From a gamma proteobacterium endosymbiont of Lamellibrachia anaximandri (lineage in GTDB: Bacteria > Pseudomonadota > Gammaproteobacteria > Chromatiales > Chromatiaceae): 64,000 nucleotides of DNA. The notes below the pieces were generated by a model. That model saw nothing but the letters and a program-made list of their open reading frames with translations. It had not been told where the DNA came from and ran no database searches. The stretch lies in NCBI GenBank assembly GCA_016756855.1, contig JAESPD010000017.1, forward strand, positions 1 to 64,000, written 5' to 3'. The position numbers were made by a program, and so were the translations under genes. This document shows positions 17,745 to 26,637 of the stretch, piece by piece; the stretch's first letter is position 1, and the number at the start of each line of letters is the position of its first letter.

Positions 17745-18953
17745 ATGGACCACATCAAAGTCATCAAGTCAGAGCAAGGTCATGAACAGGCATTGGCGCG
17801 TCTGATGAGCCTGATGGATGCTGATCCTGCTCCTGCTAGCCGTGAAGGGGATGAGCTGGATGTGCTGGCGTTCCTGATCGAGCGCTATGAGCAGGAGCAG
17901 TTTCCGATGGATACGCCTGATCCTATTGAGGCGATCAAGTTTCGCATGGAGCAACAGGGGCTGAGGAATAAAGACTTGGTCCCTTACTTTGGTTCAGCAT
18001 CCAAAGCAAGCGAAGTGCTCAATGGCAAGCGCAAGCTTAGCCTCAATATGATCCGCAAGCTCTCTACTGGCCTGGGTATTCCCGCCGAAGTGCTGATTAG
18101 GGAGCCGGTACAACAACTGGCCAATGAGAGTGAGATCGACTGGCAGGCCTTTCCGCTGAGTGACATGCGCAAGCGCGGCTACTTTGATGGATTCACTGGC
18201 ACTCTGCAGGAGTTGCGCGAATATGCAGCCGAGACGGTAAGCAAACTGCTTTCGAGCGTAGCCGGTGGCTTTGATCTGCAGCCAGCCATGCTGAGAAGTA
18301 CCGCACACCTGCGCTCCAACGATAAGAAGACAGATCCTTATGCACTCTGGGCCTGGCAAGTTCGTGTGTTGCAGAAAGCGCAGGAAGAGCAGTTACCCAC
18401 CAATTATGAGAAGGGTACCGTCGATCGCGAATGGATGCAGAAACTCACCCAGCTTTCATGGTCAGAGCAGGGCCCTCAACTAGCCATCGAATATCTAAAT
18501 CGTAGCGGGATTCATCTTGTTTTCGAACAGCATCTATCTAAAACCTATCTGGATGGGGCGGTTTGTATGAATGCTAATGGCAATCCCGTTATTGCGCTTA
18601 CACTCCGCTATGACAAGCTGGATAACTTCTGGTTCACGCTGATGCATGAGCTGGCGCATATCGCGTTGCACCTTGATGGCACAGAAATCTGGTTTATCGA
18701 CGATCTTGACGCTGTCGGCGTGGATAAGAAAGAGAGCGAGGCCGATGCGCTGGCTCAGGAGTCGCTGGTGCCTCGTGAGGCATGGTCGAATCTCCATTTT
18801 ACTGATCCTGACTCCGTGAGAGCTTTGGCACGAAGCCTGAATATCTCGCCCTGTATCATTGCAGGTCGGTTACGGCACGAGCATGATAATCACATGCTAT
18901 TTGGAAAACTGTTCAGAGAAAAAATTAGAGAGAGGCTGAGCGAGCATTTTTAA
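17745..18953 (+). CDS. higA: HigA-type antitoxin fused to an ImmA/IrrE metallopeptidase domain
   Basis: The 402-residue product is much longer than a normal HigA (about 100-130 residues). Residues about 60-125 are a HigA/Xre helix-turn-helix (DLVPYFGSASKASEVLNGKR). The C-terminal half is an ImmA/IrrE-like domain with a zinc-protease motif HELAH at 301-305 and a downstream ESEADALAQE acidic segment. ImmA proteases cut partner repressors in mobile elements, so the fusion may let the antitoxin destroy itself or another regulator on a signal. That function is inferred. The start at 17,745 follows GGGAGAGG at a proper distance. Confidence 0.85.
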   Translation: MDHIKVIKSEQGHEQALARLMSLMDADPAPASREGDELDVLAFLIERYEQEQFPMDTPDPIEAIKFRMEQQGLRNKDLVPYFGSASKASEVLNGKRKLSLNMIRKLSTGLGIPAEVLIREPVQQLANESEIDWQAFPLSDMRKRGYFDGFTGTLQELREYAAETVSKLLSSVAGGFDLQPAMLRSTAHLRSNDKKTDPYALWAWQVRVLQKAQEEQLPTNYEKGTVDREWMQKLTQLSWSEQGPQLAIEYLNRSGIHLVFEQHLSKTYLDGAVCMNANGNPVIALTLRYDKLDNFWFTLMHELAHIALHLDGTEIWFIDDLDAVGVDKKESEADALAQESLVPREAWSNLHFTDPDSVRALARSLNISPCIIAGRLRHEHDNHMLFGKLFREKIRERLSEHF

Positions 18954-18998
18954 TAGGACATTGGTTACCAAGGGCGCCAGTATTATGCCAGTTAAATT

Positions 18999-19477
18999 AT
19001 GATTATCCGTTGCACCCAAAAGCTGCTCAAAGAGCTGCGTATCAAACCGGCCGAGCCGGAAGTGATCAGCGATGTTGGTAGCTGGCACGCCAACCTGCTT
19101 CGCATCGACCGCAGGAAGTGTGTGCTCTTCACCCACGACATGACTCTCTTTTCGCTCTTCGTGGCCGGTCTCAAACGCCCGGATTTTGAGCACATACCCA
19201 CAGGGCATAAGTTTCGTTTGAGCAGACTCAGATAGAGCGCATGCTCGACTGGAGTCAGCAGAACACCTATGCAAAAACCAATAACCGCAGTGTGATGGGT
19301 TCCATGAACGATATGGCCTTTCATATTGAGCATCACATCGCCCATGAAGGTGGCCTGGCTTATGCGGATCTTGATCGCTTATTGCTACGCATTAACGAGA
19401 TCCCGTTCAAGGCGATTGGATACGAATACCCCAGGGTGCGTCTGCAGACGTTATTGAGAACGGACGGAACCGCTTGA
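18999..19477 (+). pseudogene. DUF6933-like gene, disrupted in the middle
   Basis: Two frames together resemble one small protein of unknown function. Bases 18,999-19,235 encode the N-terminal part (MIIRCTQKLLKEL ... RRKCVLFTHDMTLFSLF) and then run into a short unrelated end and a stop. The C-terminal part (NRSVMGSMNDMAFHIEHHI ... IPFKAIGYEYP) is in another frame, reaching 19,477. The join falls at the 34-bp repeat shared with 5,293. A frameshift with loss of some central codons is the simplest explanation. The original role is unknown. Confidence 0.6.
19194..19227 (-). repeat. 34-bp island-flanking repeat, right copy
   Basis: The reverse complement of this stretch matches 5,293-5,326 at 32 of 34 bases. 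It contains the dyad ATGCCC-TGT-GGGTAT and lies exactly at the break in the DUF6933-like gene. Confidence 0.7.
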
Positions 19478-19607
19478 TCAGATCGTCTTCGTGAACCGTT
19501 GCTTGCCACATCCTCAGGTAGGTAACTCACGTGGTTTGTGACCAGGACTCTTCATCACTCGTGTGCTGATTCTCATTGCACGATGCCGCTATAGATGACA
19601 CGAAAAG

Positions 19608-20474
19608 CTATTCAATATTCTGGATTTGTTCCCGCATCTGCTCGATGAGAACCTTCATCTCCACCGCGATGCGGGTGATTTTCACATCGTTCGACTTGGA
19701 GGTCAGGGTATTGGCCTCCCGGTTCAACTCCTGCATCAGGAAGTCGAGACGCCGTCCGACGGGTTCATCGGCGGAGAGTACACGTTCAACCTCTGCCAGA
19801 TGCGTGTCGAGACGATCCATCTCCTCATCTACATCCAACCGCTGGGCGAGCAGGGCCATCTCCTGCTCCAGTCGGGTTTCGTCCAACTCATCCATGACCT
19901 CCAGCAGGCGGGTGCGGATGCGCACCTTGACCTTTTCCAGGACCTCCGGCATCAGTTTGCGGACCTGATCCACCTGTGTCTGCATCGCCTGTCGGCGCTG
20001 CCGGATAATCTCGCCGAGCCGTCGGCCTTCGCGTTGGCGGCTTTCCATCAGGCTGTCGAGAGTGAGGTCCAGCAGTTCCATCGCCTGCCTTGTGACCGGG
20101 GTGAAGTCCCGCTCATGTTCCTCAAGGACACCGGGCCAGCGCAGCAGTTCGAGAGGACGCAGATTGGCTTGGGTACCGAGCAGGTCGGCGATTTCGCTAC
20201 CGGCGTCGAGTAACTGTTTTACCAGGCGCTGGTTGACGTGGAGTTCAGCCCCGGCCGTGGTGGCCGGTTTGAATTTCAGAGAGCAGTCAAGCTTGCCGCG
20301 CCCCAGTTTGGCCGCCAGCTGCTCCCGCACTTTAGTCTCCAGGACGCGCAACTCCTCCGGCAGCCGCACGAATGCTTCAAGGTAGCGGTGGTTGATGGAG
20401 CGGATCTCCCAACTCATTACACCGAGTTCTCCCCGGTACTCTTCCCGCGCAAAAGCGGTCATACTGCTAATCAT
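19608..20474 (-). CDS. yicC: YicC family endoribonuclease
   Basis: The 288-residue product matches the usual YicC length of about 287. It begins MISSMTAFAREEYRGELG and ends with GRRLDFLMQELNREANTLTSKS, the two most conserved parts of the family. YicC is an RNase involved in RNA turnover. An upstream in-frame ATG at 20,537 would add 21 residues not seen in the family, so 20,474 is preferred. The gene is divergent from the kinase gene across about 170 bp and is the first core gene after the defence island. Confidence 0.93.
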   Translation of the reverse strand: MISSMTAFAREEYRGELGVMSWEIRSINHRYLEAFVRLPEELRVLETKVREQLAAKLGRGKLDCSLKFKPATTAGAELHVNQRLVKQLLDAGSEIADLLGTQANLRPLELLRWPGVLEEHERDFTPVTRQAMELLDLTLDSLMESRQREGRRLGEIIRQRRQAMQTQVDQVRKLMPEVLEKVKVRIRTRLLEVMDELDETRLEQEMALLAQRLDVDEEMDRLDTHLAEVERVLSADEPVGRRLDFLMQELNREANTLTSKSNDVKITRIAVEMKVLIEQMREQIQNIE

Positions 20475-20642
20475 CTGTCTAACCTGAGGTTGGTGGCCAA
20501 TCGTCCTGAACGCTATATTGGGAATCTGGTTCAGCATTTCGTGAAGTGTGTATCATAATGCGATTCGCCGGGATGTTGGAGCCACTATTTTCTGAAACCG
20601 GTCTTATAATTAGAAGACATACGCCCGAAATAATATTTATTG

Positions 20643-21596
20643 ATGGAAAAAGCCCGCGACAGTTTGCCTTCAGGCGCCGTTCTCGACTGTTACGTGATCA
20701 TGAAACTGGTCGCGAGCGGCGGCTTCAGCCTGATTTATCTGGGGGAAGACGAGGATACCCAAGACGAGGTGATCATCAAGGAGTTTCTGCCAAAGAAACT
20801 GGCCAAGCGTGGGGAGGGTCTTCAGGTCGAGGTCATCGACCCGAAACAGATCGATAATCTTAGCCGCAGTCGTCGGCTTTTCTACCAGGAAGCCAAGGTG
20901 CTTGCTTCCCTGAGGCATCCGAACATCGTGCAGGTACGGGGGTTTTTCCTGGCTAACGATACCGGCTATCTGGTGATGGATCATGAGCGCGGCAAGAATC
21001 TTGCGAGCTATATAAAAAAACGCAGCGGCGGTCTGAGTACCCGTTTTATGCTGACGGTTTTCCCTCCTATCCTGGATGCCCTCGATCTCATCCACTCCAG
21101 AAATCTGCTGCACCTTGATATCAAACCCAGCAATATCCATTTGCGAACTGGCGGCAACCCGCTGTTGCTCGATTTTGGCGCGGTTTATCAGGTGGAAGAG
21201 AGTGGCGGTGGTCGCAGTGGACGGGTGGTCACCAGTGGGTTTTCCCCGGTAGAGCAGTATTACCAGTCAGGTGATGTCGGGCCCTGGAGCGATGTCTATG
21301 CCATAGGTGCAAGCATGCGGGCCTGTCTGGACGGCAAGTCGCCACCCTCTGCCATCGAACGTCATGCAGATGACAAGTTGAAGCCGGCAACCCGAGTCTA
21401 TCGCCGCCGTTATCCCGCTTACCTGCTGGAGGCGATCGACTGGGCGATGGCCGTAAACCAGGCAGATCGGCCGCAAAATGCCGGAGAGCTGTTGACCGCG
21501 CTGCAGAGCAAATCAAAACTGAAAGAGAGCCTTGATGATATTGGTGGTGATCTGTCGCGACGTTCGTTCATTAAAGGTGGGAGTCTCTCTACGTGA
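20643..21596 (+). CDS. Serine/threonine protein kinase
   Basis: This is a compact 317-residue Hanks-type kinase without a membrane segment. It shows the glycine-rich loop (VASGGFSLIYLG), the ATP-binding Lys (VIIKEFLP), a catalytic loop HLDIKPSN, which has Leu in place of the Arg of HRD, and DFG (LLLDFGAV). The missing HRD arginine suggests that activation-loop phosphorylation is not required. The last bases overlap the following phosphatase gene as GTGA, so kinase and phosphatase are a matched pair. Substrates are unknown. ATG at 20,643 is chosen; a TTG lies one codon earlier. Confidence 0.9.
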   Translation: MEKARDSLPSGAVLDCYVIMKLVASGGFSLIYLGEDEDTQDEVIIKEFLPKKLAKRGEGLQVEVIDPKQIDNLSRSRRLFYQEAKVLASLRHPNIVQVRGFFLANDTGYLVMDHERGKNLASYIKKRSGGLSTRFMLTVFPPILDALDLIHSRNLLHLDIKPSNIHLRTGGNPLLLDFGAVYQVEESGGGRSGRVVTSGFSPVEQYYQSGDVGPWSDVYAIGASMRACLDGKSPPSAIERHADDKLKPATRVYRRRYPAYLLEAIDWAMAVNQADRPQNAGELLTALQSKSKLKESLDDIGGDLSRRSFIKGGSLST

Positions 21597-22492
21597 AGTA
21601 TGAAACCGCCCACTGCACCCTGCTTGGGAATCGCCGGATGAATCAGGACCGCTGCCTGATTCTGGAGGCGCCCGATGCCATGCTGGTGGCTCTGGCTGAT
21701 GGCATGGGCGGCCACCCGCGTGGTGAGATGGCGGCGCAGATCCTCATGGATACCTGCCGCAGAGCCTTCCTCACCAGCCGCAAACCCATCACCGGTCCAC
21801 GGGTTTTTCTCAGCGGATTGATGGAGATGGCACATCGCCGCATCCTCGATTACGGTCGTGAGCAGGAACCCCATATTGAACCACGCACCACTGCAGTGCT
21901 CTGCCTGATTCAGGAGGGACAGGCCTTCTGGGCCCATGTCGGCGACAGCCGGTTCTACGTTATGCGTGACAATGTCATCCTCTCCCGTACCGAGGATCAC
22001 TCTTACGTGGAGCAGTTGCGGCAGCAGGGCATCATCTCCGCCGCTCAGATCCATACCCACCGGTATCGCAACTACGTGACCCGGTGTCTCGGTGGTATCT
22101 CCAATCGTCCTGTGGCGGAACTTGGGGAGCCGCATCGTCTGGAAGGGGGGGATGTCCTGCTGCTCTGCTCAGATGGTTTCTGGGGCAAGTTGCCGGCGCG
22201 TCCAATGGTGGATGCATTTTTTCGTGCCGATCAGTCATTGCAGTCAGCTGTTAACCAGCTCTCATCCCTGGCAGAGAGTAACGGTATGCCGGAGAGTGAT
22301 AATGTCACTGCGGTGGCTGTACGCTGGCGGCGTGACACTATCGATCTCCGACCCACTGACTTGGGCATGACTTTAGTGGATAATGCCGCCGGCACAGCGC
22401 ATCTGCCACGCAACGAGCATGAGATAAAACAAGCCATCGAAGAGTTGCGCGACGTTGTCGATATTCATCACAGCCTAAAACCTAAGGAGTAA
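21593..22492 (+). CDS. PP2C-family protein phosphatase
   Basis: This 299-residue metal-dependent Ser/Thr phosphatase starts with GTG overlapping the kinase stop. Metal-binding motifs are visible: NQDRCL near the N-terminus, [18 protein letters not shown], and a late SDNVTAVAV. The set matches PP2C enzymes. It is expected to reverse the action of the adjacent kinase. About 40 residues beyond the phosphatase fold form a charged C-terminal tail. rph follows after eight bases. Confidence 0.92.
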   Translation: MKYETAHCTLLGNRRMNQDRCLILEAPDAMLVALADGMGGHPRGEMAAQILMDTCRRAFLTSRKPITGPRVFLSGLMEMAHRRILDYGREQEPHIEPRTTAVLCLIQEGQAFWAHVGDSRFYVMRDNVILSRTEDHSYVEQLRQQGIISAAQIHTHRYRNYVTRCLGGISNRPVAELGEPHRLEGGDVLLLCSDGFWGKLPARPMVDAFFRADQSLQSAVNQLSSLAESNGMPESDNVTAVAVRWRRDTIDLRPTDLGMTLVDNAAGTAHLPRNEHEIKQAIEELRDVVDIHHSLKPKE

Positions 22493-22500
22493 CCCATCCA

Positions 22501-23217
22501 ATGAGACCTTCCGGACGTCAGCCCAGCGAACTGCGGGCTGTCAAGATTACCCGCGGTTACACTAAACATGCGGAAGGCTCCGTGCTGGTGGAGTTTGGCG
22601 ATACGAAGGTCATCTGCACCGCTTCGGTGGAGGCGCGAGTGCCGCGTTTCCTGAAGGGCAAGGGCCGGGGTTGGGTGACTGCTGAATACGGCATGTTGCC
22701 CCGTTCCACCACTGACCGCATGGGGCGTGAAGCCGCCAGGGGTAAGCAGGGTGGACGCACACTGGAGATCCAGCGGCTTATCGGTCGCTCCCTGCGGGCG
22801 GCGGTAGACCTTGAGGCGCTTGGGGAGCGTATGATTGCCATCGACTGCGATGTCATTCAGGCGGATGGAGGCACTCGGACTGCCTCCATTACGGGAGCCT
22901 GTGTTGCGTTGGTGGACGCTATCTCCTATCTGCGTGAGCAGGATCTGCTGGAGAGAAATCCACTGGTGAATATGATTGCCTCTGTCTCAGTGGGTGTCTT
23001 CCAGGGCACTCCGGTATTGGACTTGGACTATGCAGAGGATTCCAATGCCGAGACCGACATGAATGTGGTGATGAACGACAAGGGCGGTTTTATCGAAGTA
23101 CAGGGAACCGCCGAAGGCGACGCCTACAGTCGCGATGAGCTGAATGCCATGCTTGATCTTGCGGATCAGGGTATCCGGCAACTGCTTGAGATTCAGCAGG
23201 TCGCTTTGAGCGGCTAA
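22501..23217 (+). CDS. rph: Ribonuclease PH
   Basis: This 238-residue phosphorolytic 3'-5' exoribonuclease trims the ends of tRNA precursors and forms a hexamer. The sequence starts [12 protein letters not shown] and has the family hallmarks [33 protein letters not shown] and AETDMNVVM. The length equals that of E. coli RNase PH. It is placed directly after the kinase/phosphatase pair and before rdgB, an arrangement often seen in gammaproteobacteria. Confidence 0.97.
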   Translation: MRPSGRQPSELRAVKITRGYTKHAEGSVLVEFGDTKVICTASVEARVPRFLKGKGRGWVTAEYGMLPRSTTDRMGREAARGKQGGRTLEIQRLIGRSLRAAVDLEALGERMIAIDCDVIQADGGTRTASITGACVALVDAISYLREQDLLERNPLVNMIASVSVGVFQGTPVLDLDYAEDSNAETDMNVVMNDKGGFIEVQGTAEGDAYSRDELNAMLDLADQGIRQLLEIQQVALSG

Positions 23218-23262
23218 ACTCCACAGCTCCAGCGAAACTACCCAAATCTCTTGGGTCTAACT

Positions 23263-23304
23263 CCCCGCCGCGATGACTCCGTAGACAGGTAAATCGTGGC
23301 GGGG
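23263..23304 (+). other. Stable hairpin between rph and rdgB
   Basis: CCCCGCCGCGA (23,263-23,273) can pair with TCGTGGCGGGG (23,294-23,304) over 11 bp with one G-U pair and a 20-base loop. There is no T-run, so it is more likely an mRNA-stability or partial-termination element than a full terminator. A smaller CCCAA...TTGGG stem precedes it. Confidence 0.4.
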
Positions 23305-23338
23305 CACCACTCCACAACTCAATTTCAGGAAAGAGGCC

Positions 23339-23947
23339 ATGACCAGCCGTCACACCGGAGAGCGAATCGTTCTTGCCAGTAATAATGCCGGCAAGGTGCG
23401 CGAGATCAACCAACTGCTTGCCGCCGGGCAGATCGAGGTGGTGCCGCAGCGTGACTTCGATATCCCTGACGCAGTGGAGGACGGTCTCAGCTTTGTTGAA
23501 AATGCCATCAAAAAGGCCAGGCATGCGTCGAGCCTGAGCGGACTGCCTGCTATTGCTGATGACTCGGGTATCGAGGTCGATGCACTCAAGGGTGCGCCGG
23601 GTATCTACTCCGCCCGCTATGCGGGGGAGGGCGCATCGGACCAGGCAAATCTGGAGAAGCTGCTGGAGAGCCTGAAGGATGTGCCGGAGGAGGCGCGTAC
23701 CGCCCGTTTCCAGTGCCTTCTCGTCTATATGCAACACGCAAAGGATCCCACCCCAATCATCTGTCAGGGAACCTGGGAGGGCCGGGTGCTCCTTGAGGCC
23801 AGGGGTGACAATGGCTTCGGCTACGACCCGGTCTTCTATGTTCCCACCCACAACTGCACCTCGGCAGAACTTCCGGCTGAGGTGAAGAACAGTCTCAGTC
23901 ATCGTGGCCAGGCATTGCAGAAGTTGCTTACTGCCCTGACTGCATAG
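23339..23947 (+). CDS. rdgB: XTP/dITP diphosphatase (non-canonical purine NTP pyrophosphatase)
   Basis: This 202-residue house-cleaning enzyme hydrolyses dITP, XTP and ITP to monophosphates and keeps deaminated purines out of DNA. Family motifs are present: VLASNNAGKVREI at the N-terminus, DGLSFVENAIKKARHA, ADDSGIEVDAL, SARYAG, GFGYDPVF and a final SHRGQAL. The start at 23,339 follows GAAAGAGG. It is separated from rph by 121 bp containing a hairpin. Confidence 0.96.
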   Translation: MTSRHTGERIVLASNNAGKVREINQLLAAGQIEVVPQRDFDIPDAVEDGLSFVENAIKKARHASSLSGLPAIADDSGIEVDALKGAPGIYSARYAGEGASDQANLEKLLESLKDVPEEARTARFQCLLVYMQHAKDPTPIICQGTWEGRVLLEARGDNGFGYDPVFYVPTHNCTSAELPAEVKNSLSHRGQALQKLLTALTA

Positions 23948-24024
23948 AAAGTTTTCTAAAGAATCCGGTTGGGATGCCGACAACCCTGTAACGAGCAGGT
24001 GTTTTTCGCAGAAAGGATATCAAG

Positions 24025-24363
24025 ATGCAAAAAAAAACCAGGGTGACTGAGAGACATGTGGCTGCTTTTCAGGTTGAGCTGCGATACAAAACAGGGGGCT
24101 GCGTTCCTGCCCTGATCAGAAATATTTCACCTGAAGGGGTGCACATGGAGATCGAGACGGTACCCGAGGGGATCGGCTCGGAACTCGATCTGGCATTTAC
24201 GCTGGAGGGTGAGAATTGGCGTGTGCCGGCAGTCGTCATTCACTCCAATCCAACGGGGATGGGAGTGATGTTCAGGAGTCCGGAACACCGGCTGTTCAGG
24301 ATCGTTACCGCGCCGTTGCAGCGTCCCATTTCACCGGTGGCGGGCAGAGTGATGCTGGGTTAA
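24025..24363 (+). CDS. PilZ-like domain protein
   Basis: This 112-residue soluble protein is built like a single PilZ domain. It has a basic N-terminus (KKTRVTERHVAAF) that could supply the RxxxR-type arginines, and an NISPEGVHMEI segment resembling the (D/N)xSxxG motif that contacts cyclic-di-GMP. The Arg motif is not a clean match, so ligand binding is uncertain. An AGAAAGGATA site lies upstream. The gene stands alone and ends before a strong terminator. Confidence 0.7.
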   Translation: MQKKTRVTERHVAAFQVELRYKTGGCVPALIRNISPEGVHMEIETVPEGIGSELDLAFTLEGENWRVPAVVIHSNPTGMGVMFRSPEHRLFRIVTAPLQRPISPVAGRVMLG

Positions 24364-24408
24364 TGCGAGACTGATAGCCTTACAGACATCAGAAACAAAA
24401 AAACACCC

Positions 24409-24438
24409 AAAAAAGCCCGCGTCTCCGCGGGCTTTTTT
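24409..24438. terminator. Bidirectional rho-independent terminator
   Basis: GCCCGCG and CGCGGGC form a 7-bp stem with a TCTC loop, flanked by A6 on the left and T6 on the right. It can therefore stop transcription from the PilZ gene and from the opposing TRAP genes. Confidence 0.92.
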
Positions 24439-24574
24439 GTTGAAAGTCCTTTTTCAACGGCCGCTATTCCTTGTGGCTTCGTGCATCCTGGTGTCTTTAT
24501 TGTGATGACCCTTACGGCTGTGTCGGATAAGTGTTGCAGACAGATCTGGCCTGATGTTTCAGGAACGGGGCACT

Positions 24575-25960
24575 TTATTGATAGACGATGTCGGGCAGCC
24601 AAGTCGCCATCTGTGGCCAGAGAGAGAGCAGACCCAGCATCAGCAATTGGATCAGGATGAATGGTGCGACGCCGCGATAGATAGCCCCGGTGGTGACTTC
24701 CGGCGGGGCAACGCCACGGAGGTAGAAGAGGGCGAAACCGAAGGGTGGGGTGAGAAAAGAGGTTTGCAGATTGATGGCGATCATTACTCCCAGCCAGACC
24801 GGGTCGAGACCCATGGCCAGCAGGATGGGGCCGATGATCGGCACCACCACGAAGGTGATCTCGATAAAGTCCAGGATGAAGCCGAGCAGAAACATTACCA
24901 GCATCACCACCAGCATTGCGCCGAAAACGCCGCCGGGTAGTCCGGTCAGAAGGTCGGTGACCACCTCATCGCCGCCGAAACCACGGAATACCAACGAAAA
25001 CAGCGAGGCGCCGATGAAGATCAGGAACACCATGCTGGTGACCCTGGTGGTGCCGGTCATGACCGCCTTGAGGGTGGTCAGGTTGAGTTGTTTCTGGCTG
25101 AAGGCAAGAAGCATGGCGCCCATGGCGCCGACGGAGGCGGCCTCGGTGGGGGTCGCCAGTCCGCCGAGAATCGAACCCAGTACCGCCACGATCAACAGCA
25201 GTGGCGGCACCAGCACCTTCAGGACGCGGATCAAGAGGGTTCGCAGATCCCGCTCCCTTTCTGCCTCAGGGATTGCCGACACCGCATCAGGCCTGAAGAT
25301 GGCGACACCCCCCAGATAGGCGAGGTAGAGCGCCACGAGCATCAGGCCGGGAATCAATGCGCCGAGAAATAGATCCCCGACAGAGACTGTGTCCGGTGAG
25401 AAGATGCCCATATCCAGTTGCGCCTGTTGATAGGCGGCGGAGAGTACGTCTCCCAGCAGTACCAGGACGATGGAGGGTGGAATGATCTGTCCCAATGTAC
25501 CGGCGGCGCAGATAATGCCGCTGGAGACGCCGGGGTCGTAGTTGCGTTTCAGCATGGTGGGCAGGGAGAGTAGTCCCATGGTCACCACTGTTGCACCGAC
25601 GATGCCGGTGCTGGCGGCCAGCAGCATGCCCACCAGTGTGACAGATATGCCTAGTCCGCCTCGCATGGGTCCGAACAGGGCGGCCATGGTGTCGAGCAGG
25701 TTCTCCGCCACGCGGGAGCGTTCCAGCATCACCCCCATGAAGATGAACAGCGGCACGGCAATCAGGGTTTCGTTGGTCATGATGCCGTAGAGCCTGTTGG
25801 GCAGGGCCGACAGAAAGGCATTGTCGAAATGACCGGTCAATGTACCGAACCAGGCAAAGGCCAGCGCAGTGCCGCCCAGGGAGAAGGCTACGGGATAACC
25901 CAGCAGCAGTACCAGACAGACGGCCAAGAACAGCAGCAGAGGGAGAAATTCGGCGCTCAT
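24575..25960 (-). CDS. TRAP transporter large permease (DctM type)
   Basis: This 461-residue integral membrane protein has many hydrophobic segments and the TRAP-DctM pattern (PLFIFMGVMLERS, TGIVGATVVTMGLLSLP, IIPPSIVLVLLGD). It forms the ion-coupled channel of a tripartite uptake system for organic acids or related solutes. Its start overlaps the stop of the small subunit by four bases. No periplasmic DctP-type binding protein gene is seen in the neighbourhood, so the substrate cannot be guessed and the third component must be elsewhere. Confidence 0.93.
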   Translation of the reverse strand: MSAEFLPLLLFLAVCLVLLLGYPVAFSLGGTALAFAWFGTLTGHFDNAFLSALPNRLYGIMTNETLIAVPLFIFMGVMLERSRVAENLLDTMAALFGPMRGGLGISVTLVGMLLAASTGIVGATVVTMGLLSLPTMLKRNYDPGVSSGIICAAGTLGQIIPPSIVLVLLGDVLSAAYQQAQLDMGIFSPDTVSVGDLFLGALIPGLMLVALYLAYLGGVAIFRPDAVSAIPEAERERDLRTLLIRVLKVLVPPLLLIVAVLGSILGGLATPTEAASVGAMGAMLLAFSQKQLNLTTLKAVMTGTTRVTSMVFLIFIGASLFSLVFRGFGGDEVVTDLLTGLPGGVFGAMLVVMLVMFLLGFILDFIEITFVVVPIIGPILLAMGLDPVWLGVMIAINLQTSFLTPPFGFALFYLRGVAPPEVTTGAIYRGVAPFILIQLLMLGLLSLWPQMATWLPDIVYQ

Positions 25961-26496
25961 GATGGACTCTGATCCCCGTTCAATGACCTATGGCCATTCA
26001 GTCCGAGATAACAGTGGATAGCCTGGGCCAACCCCTGCAGGCCGAGCGTCACGGCCAAAAGCAGAATCAGGCTCTTGAGCAGGAAAACGCCATCGAGTCC
26101 ACCTGCCTCGCGGGAACCTTCCCACAACTCCCAGGACTGGACGACATACCCCTCGCTCAGATGGAAGATCATGAAACAGACTGGCAGCAGCAGTAGCAGG
26201 CTGCCGAACAGGTTTACCCAGGCGCGGGTACGTGGGGAAAAGCGGCGGTAGAAGATGTCGACCCGTACGTGGCCCTGATGCTTCAGGGTATAGGCGGCGC
26301 CCACCAGAAACAGGGTGGCATGCATGTAGGTCACCGACTCCTGCAGCCAGATCCAGCCCAGATCGAAGGCGTAGCGCAGGACGACAATGGCGAAAGTGAC
26401 CAATACCATCAACAGGCTGAGCCAGGAGACCTGTCTTCCCAGCCAGTCGTTGGTGTTTTCGATAGCGGCGGCCAGTCGCGCCAGTTGTTTGTTCAT
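25957..26496 (-). CDS. TRAP transporter small permease (DctQ type)
   Basis: This 179-residue membrane protein has four hydrophobic helices: residues about 20-42, 55-75, 95-115 and 142-165. A typical DctQ segment (LGWIWLQESVTYMHATLFLVG) identifies it. It pairs with the large permease encoded by the overlapping downstream gene. It is the first gene of the two-gene unit. Confidence 0.92.
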   Translation of the reverse strand: MNKQLARLAAAIENTNDWLGRQVSWLSLLMVLVTFAIVVLRYAFDLGWIWLQESVTYMHATLFLVGAAYTLKHQGHVRVDIFYRRFSPRTRAWVNLFGSLLLLLPVCFMIFHLSEGYVVQSWELWEGSREAGGLDGVFLLKSLILLLAVTLGLQGLAQAIHCYLGLNGHRSLNGDQSPS

Positions 26497-26519
26497 AGAT
26501 TACAAAATTGTCTCATTGT

Positions 26520-26600
26520 CATCTCGACCGCAGGGAGAGATCTCGGGCTACAGAGTGATTAATGAGTGAAAGCGCAAGATTTCCCGCTACGCTGGAAATG
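26520..26600. repeat. REP-like imperfect inverted repeat
   Basis: CATCTCGACCGCAGGGAGAG (26,520 onward) and the segment ending CGCTGGAAATG at 26,600 are imperfect inverted copies of a 24-bp unit. The left arm resembles the widespread GTCATCTCGACCG-type dispersed repeat. It occupies the gap between the DctQ and DUF2782 genes. Confidence 0.45.
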
Positions 26601-26637
26601 GCAAGTGATCGGAAATCAGGATTGTACGGCCAAAGCC

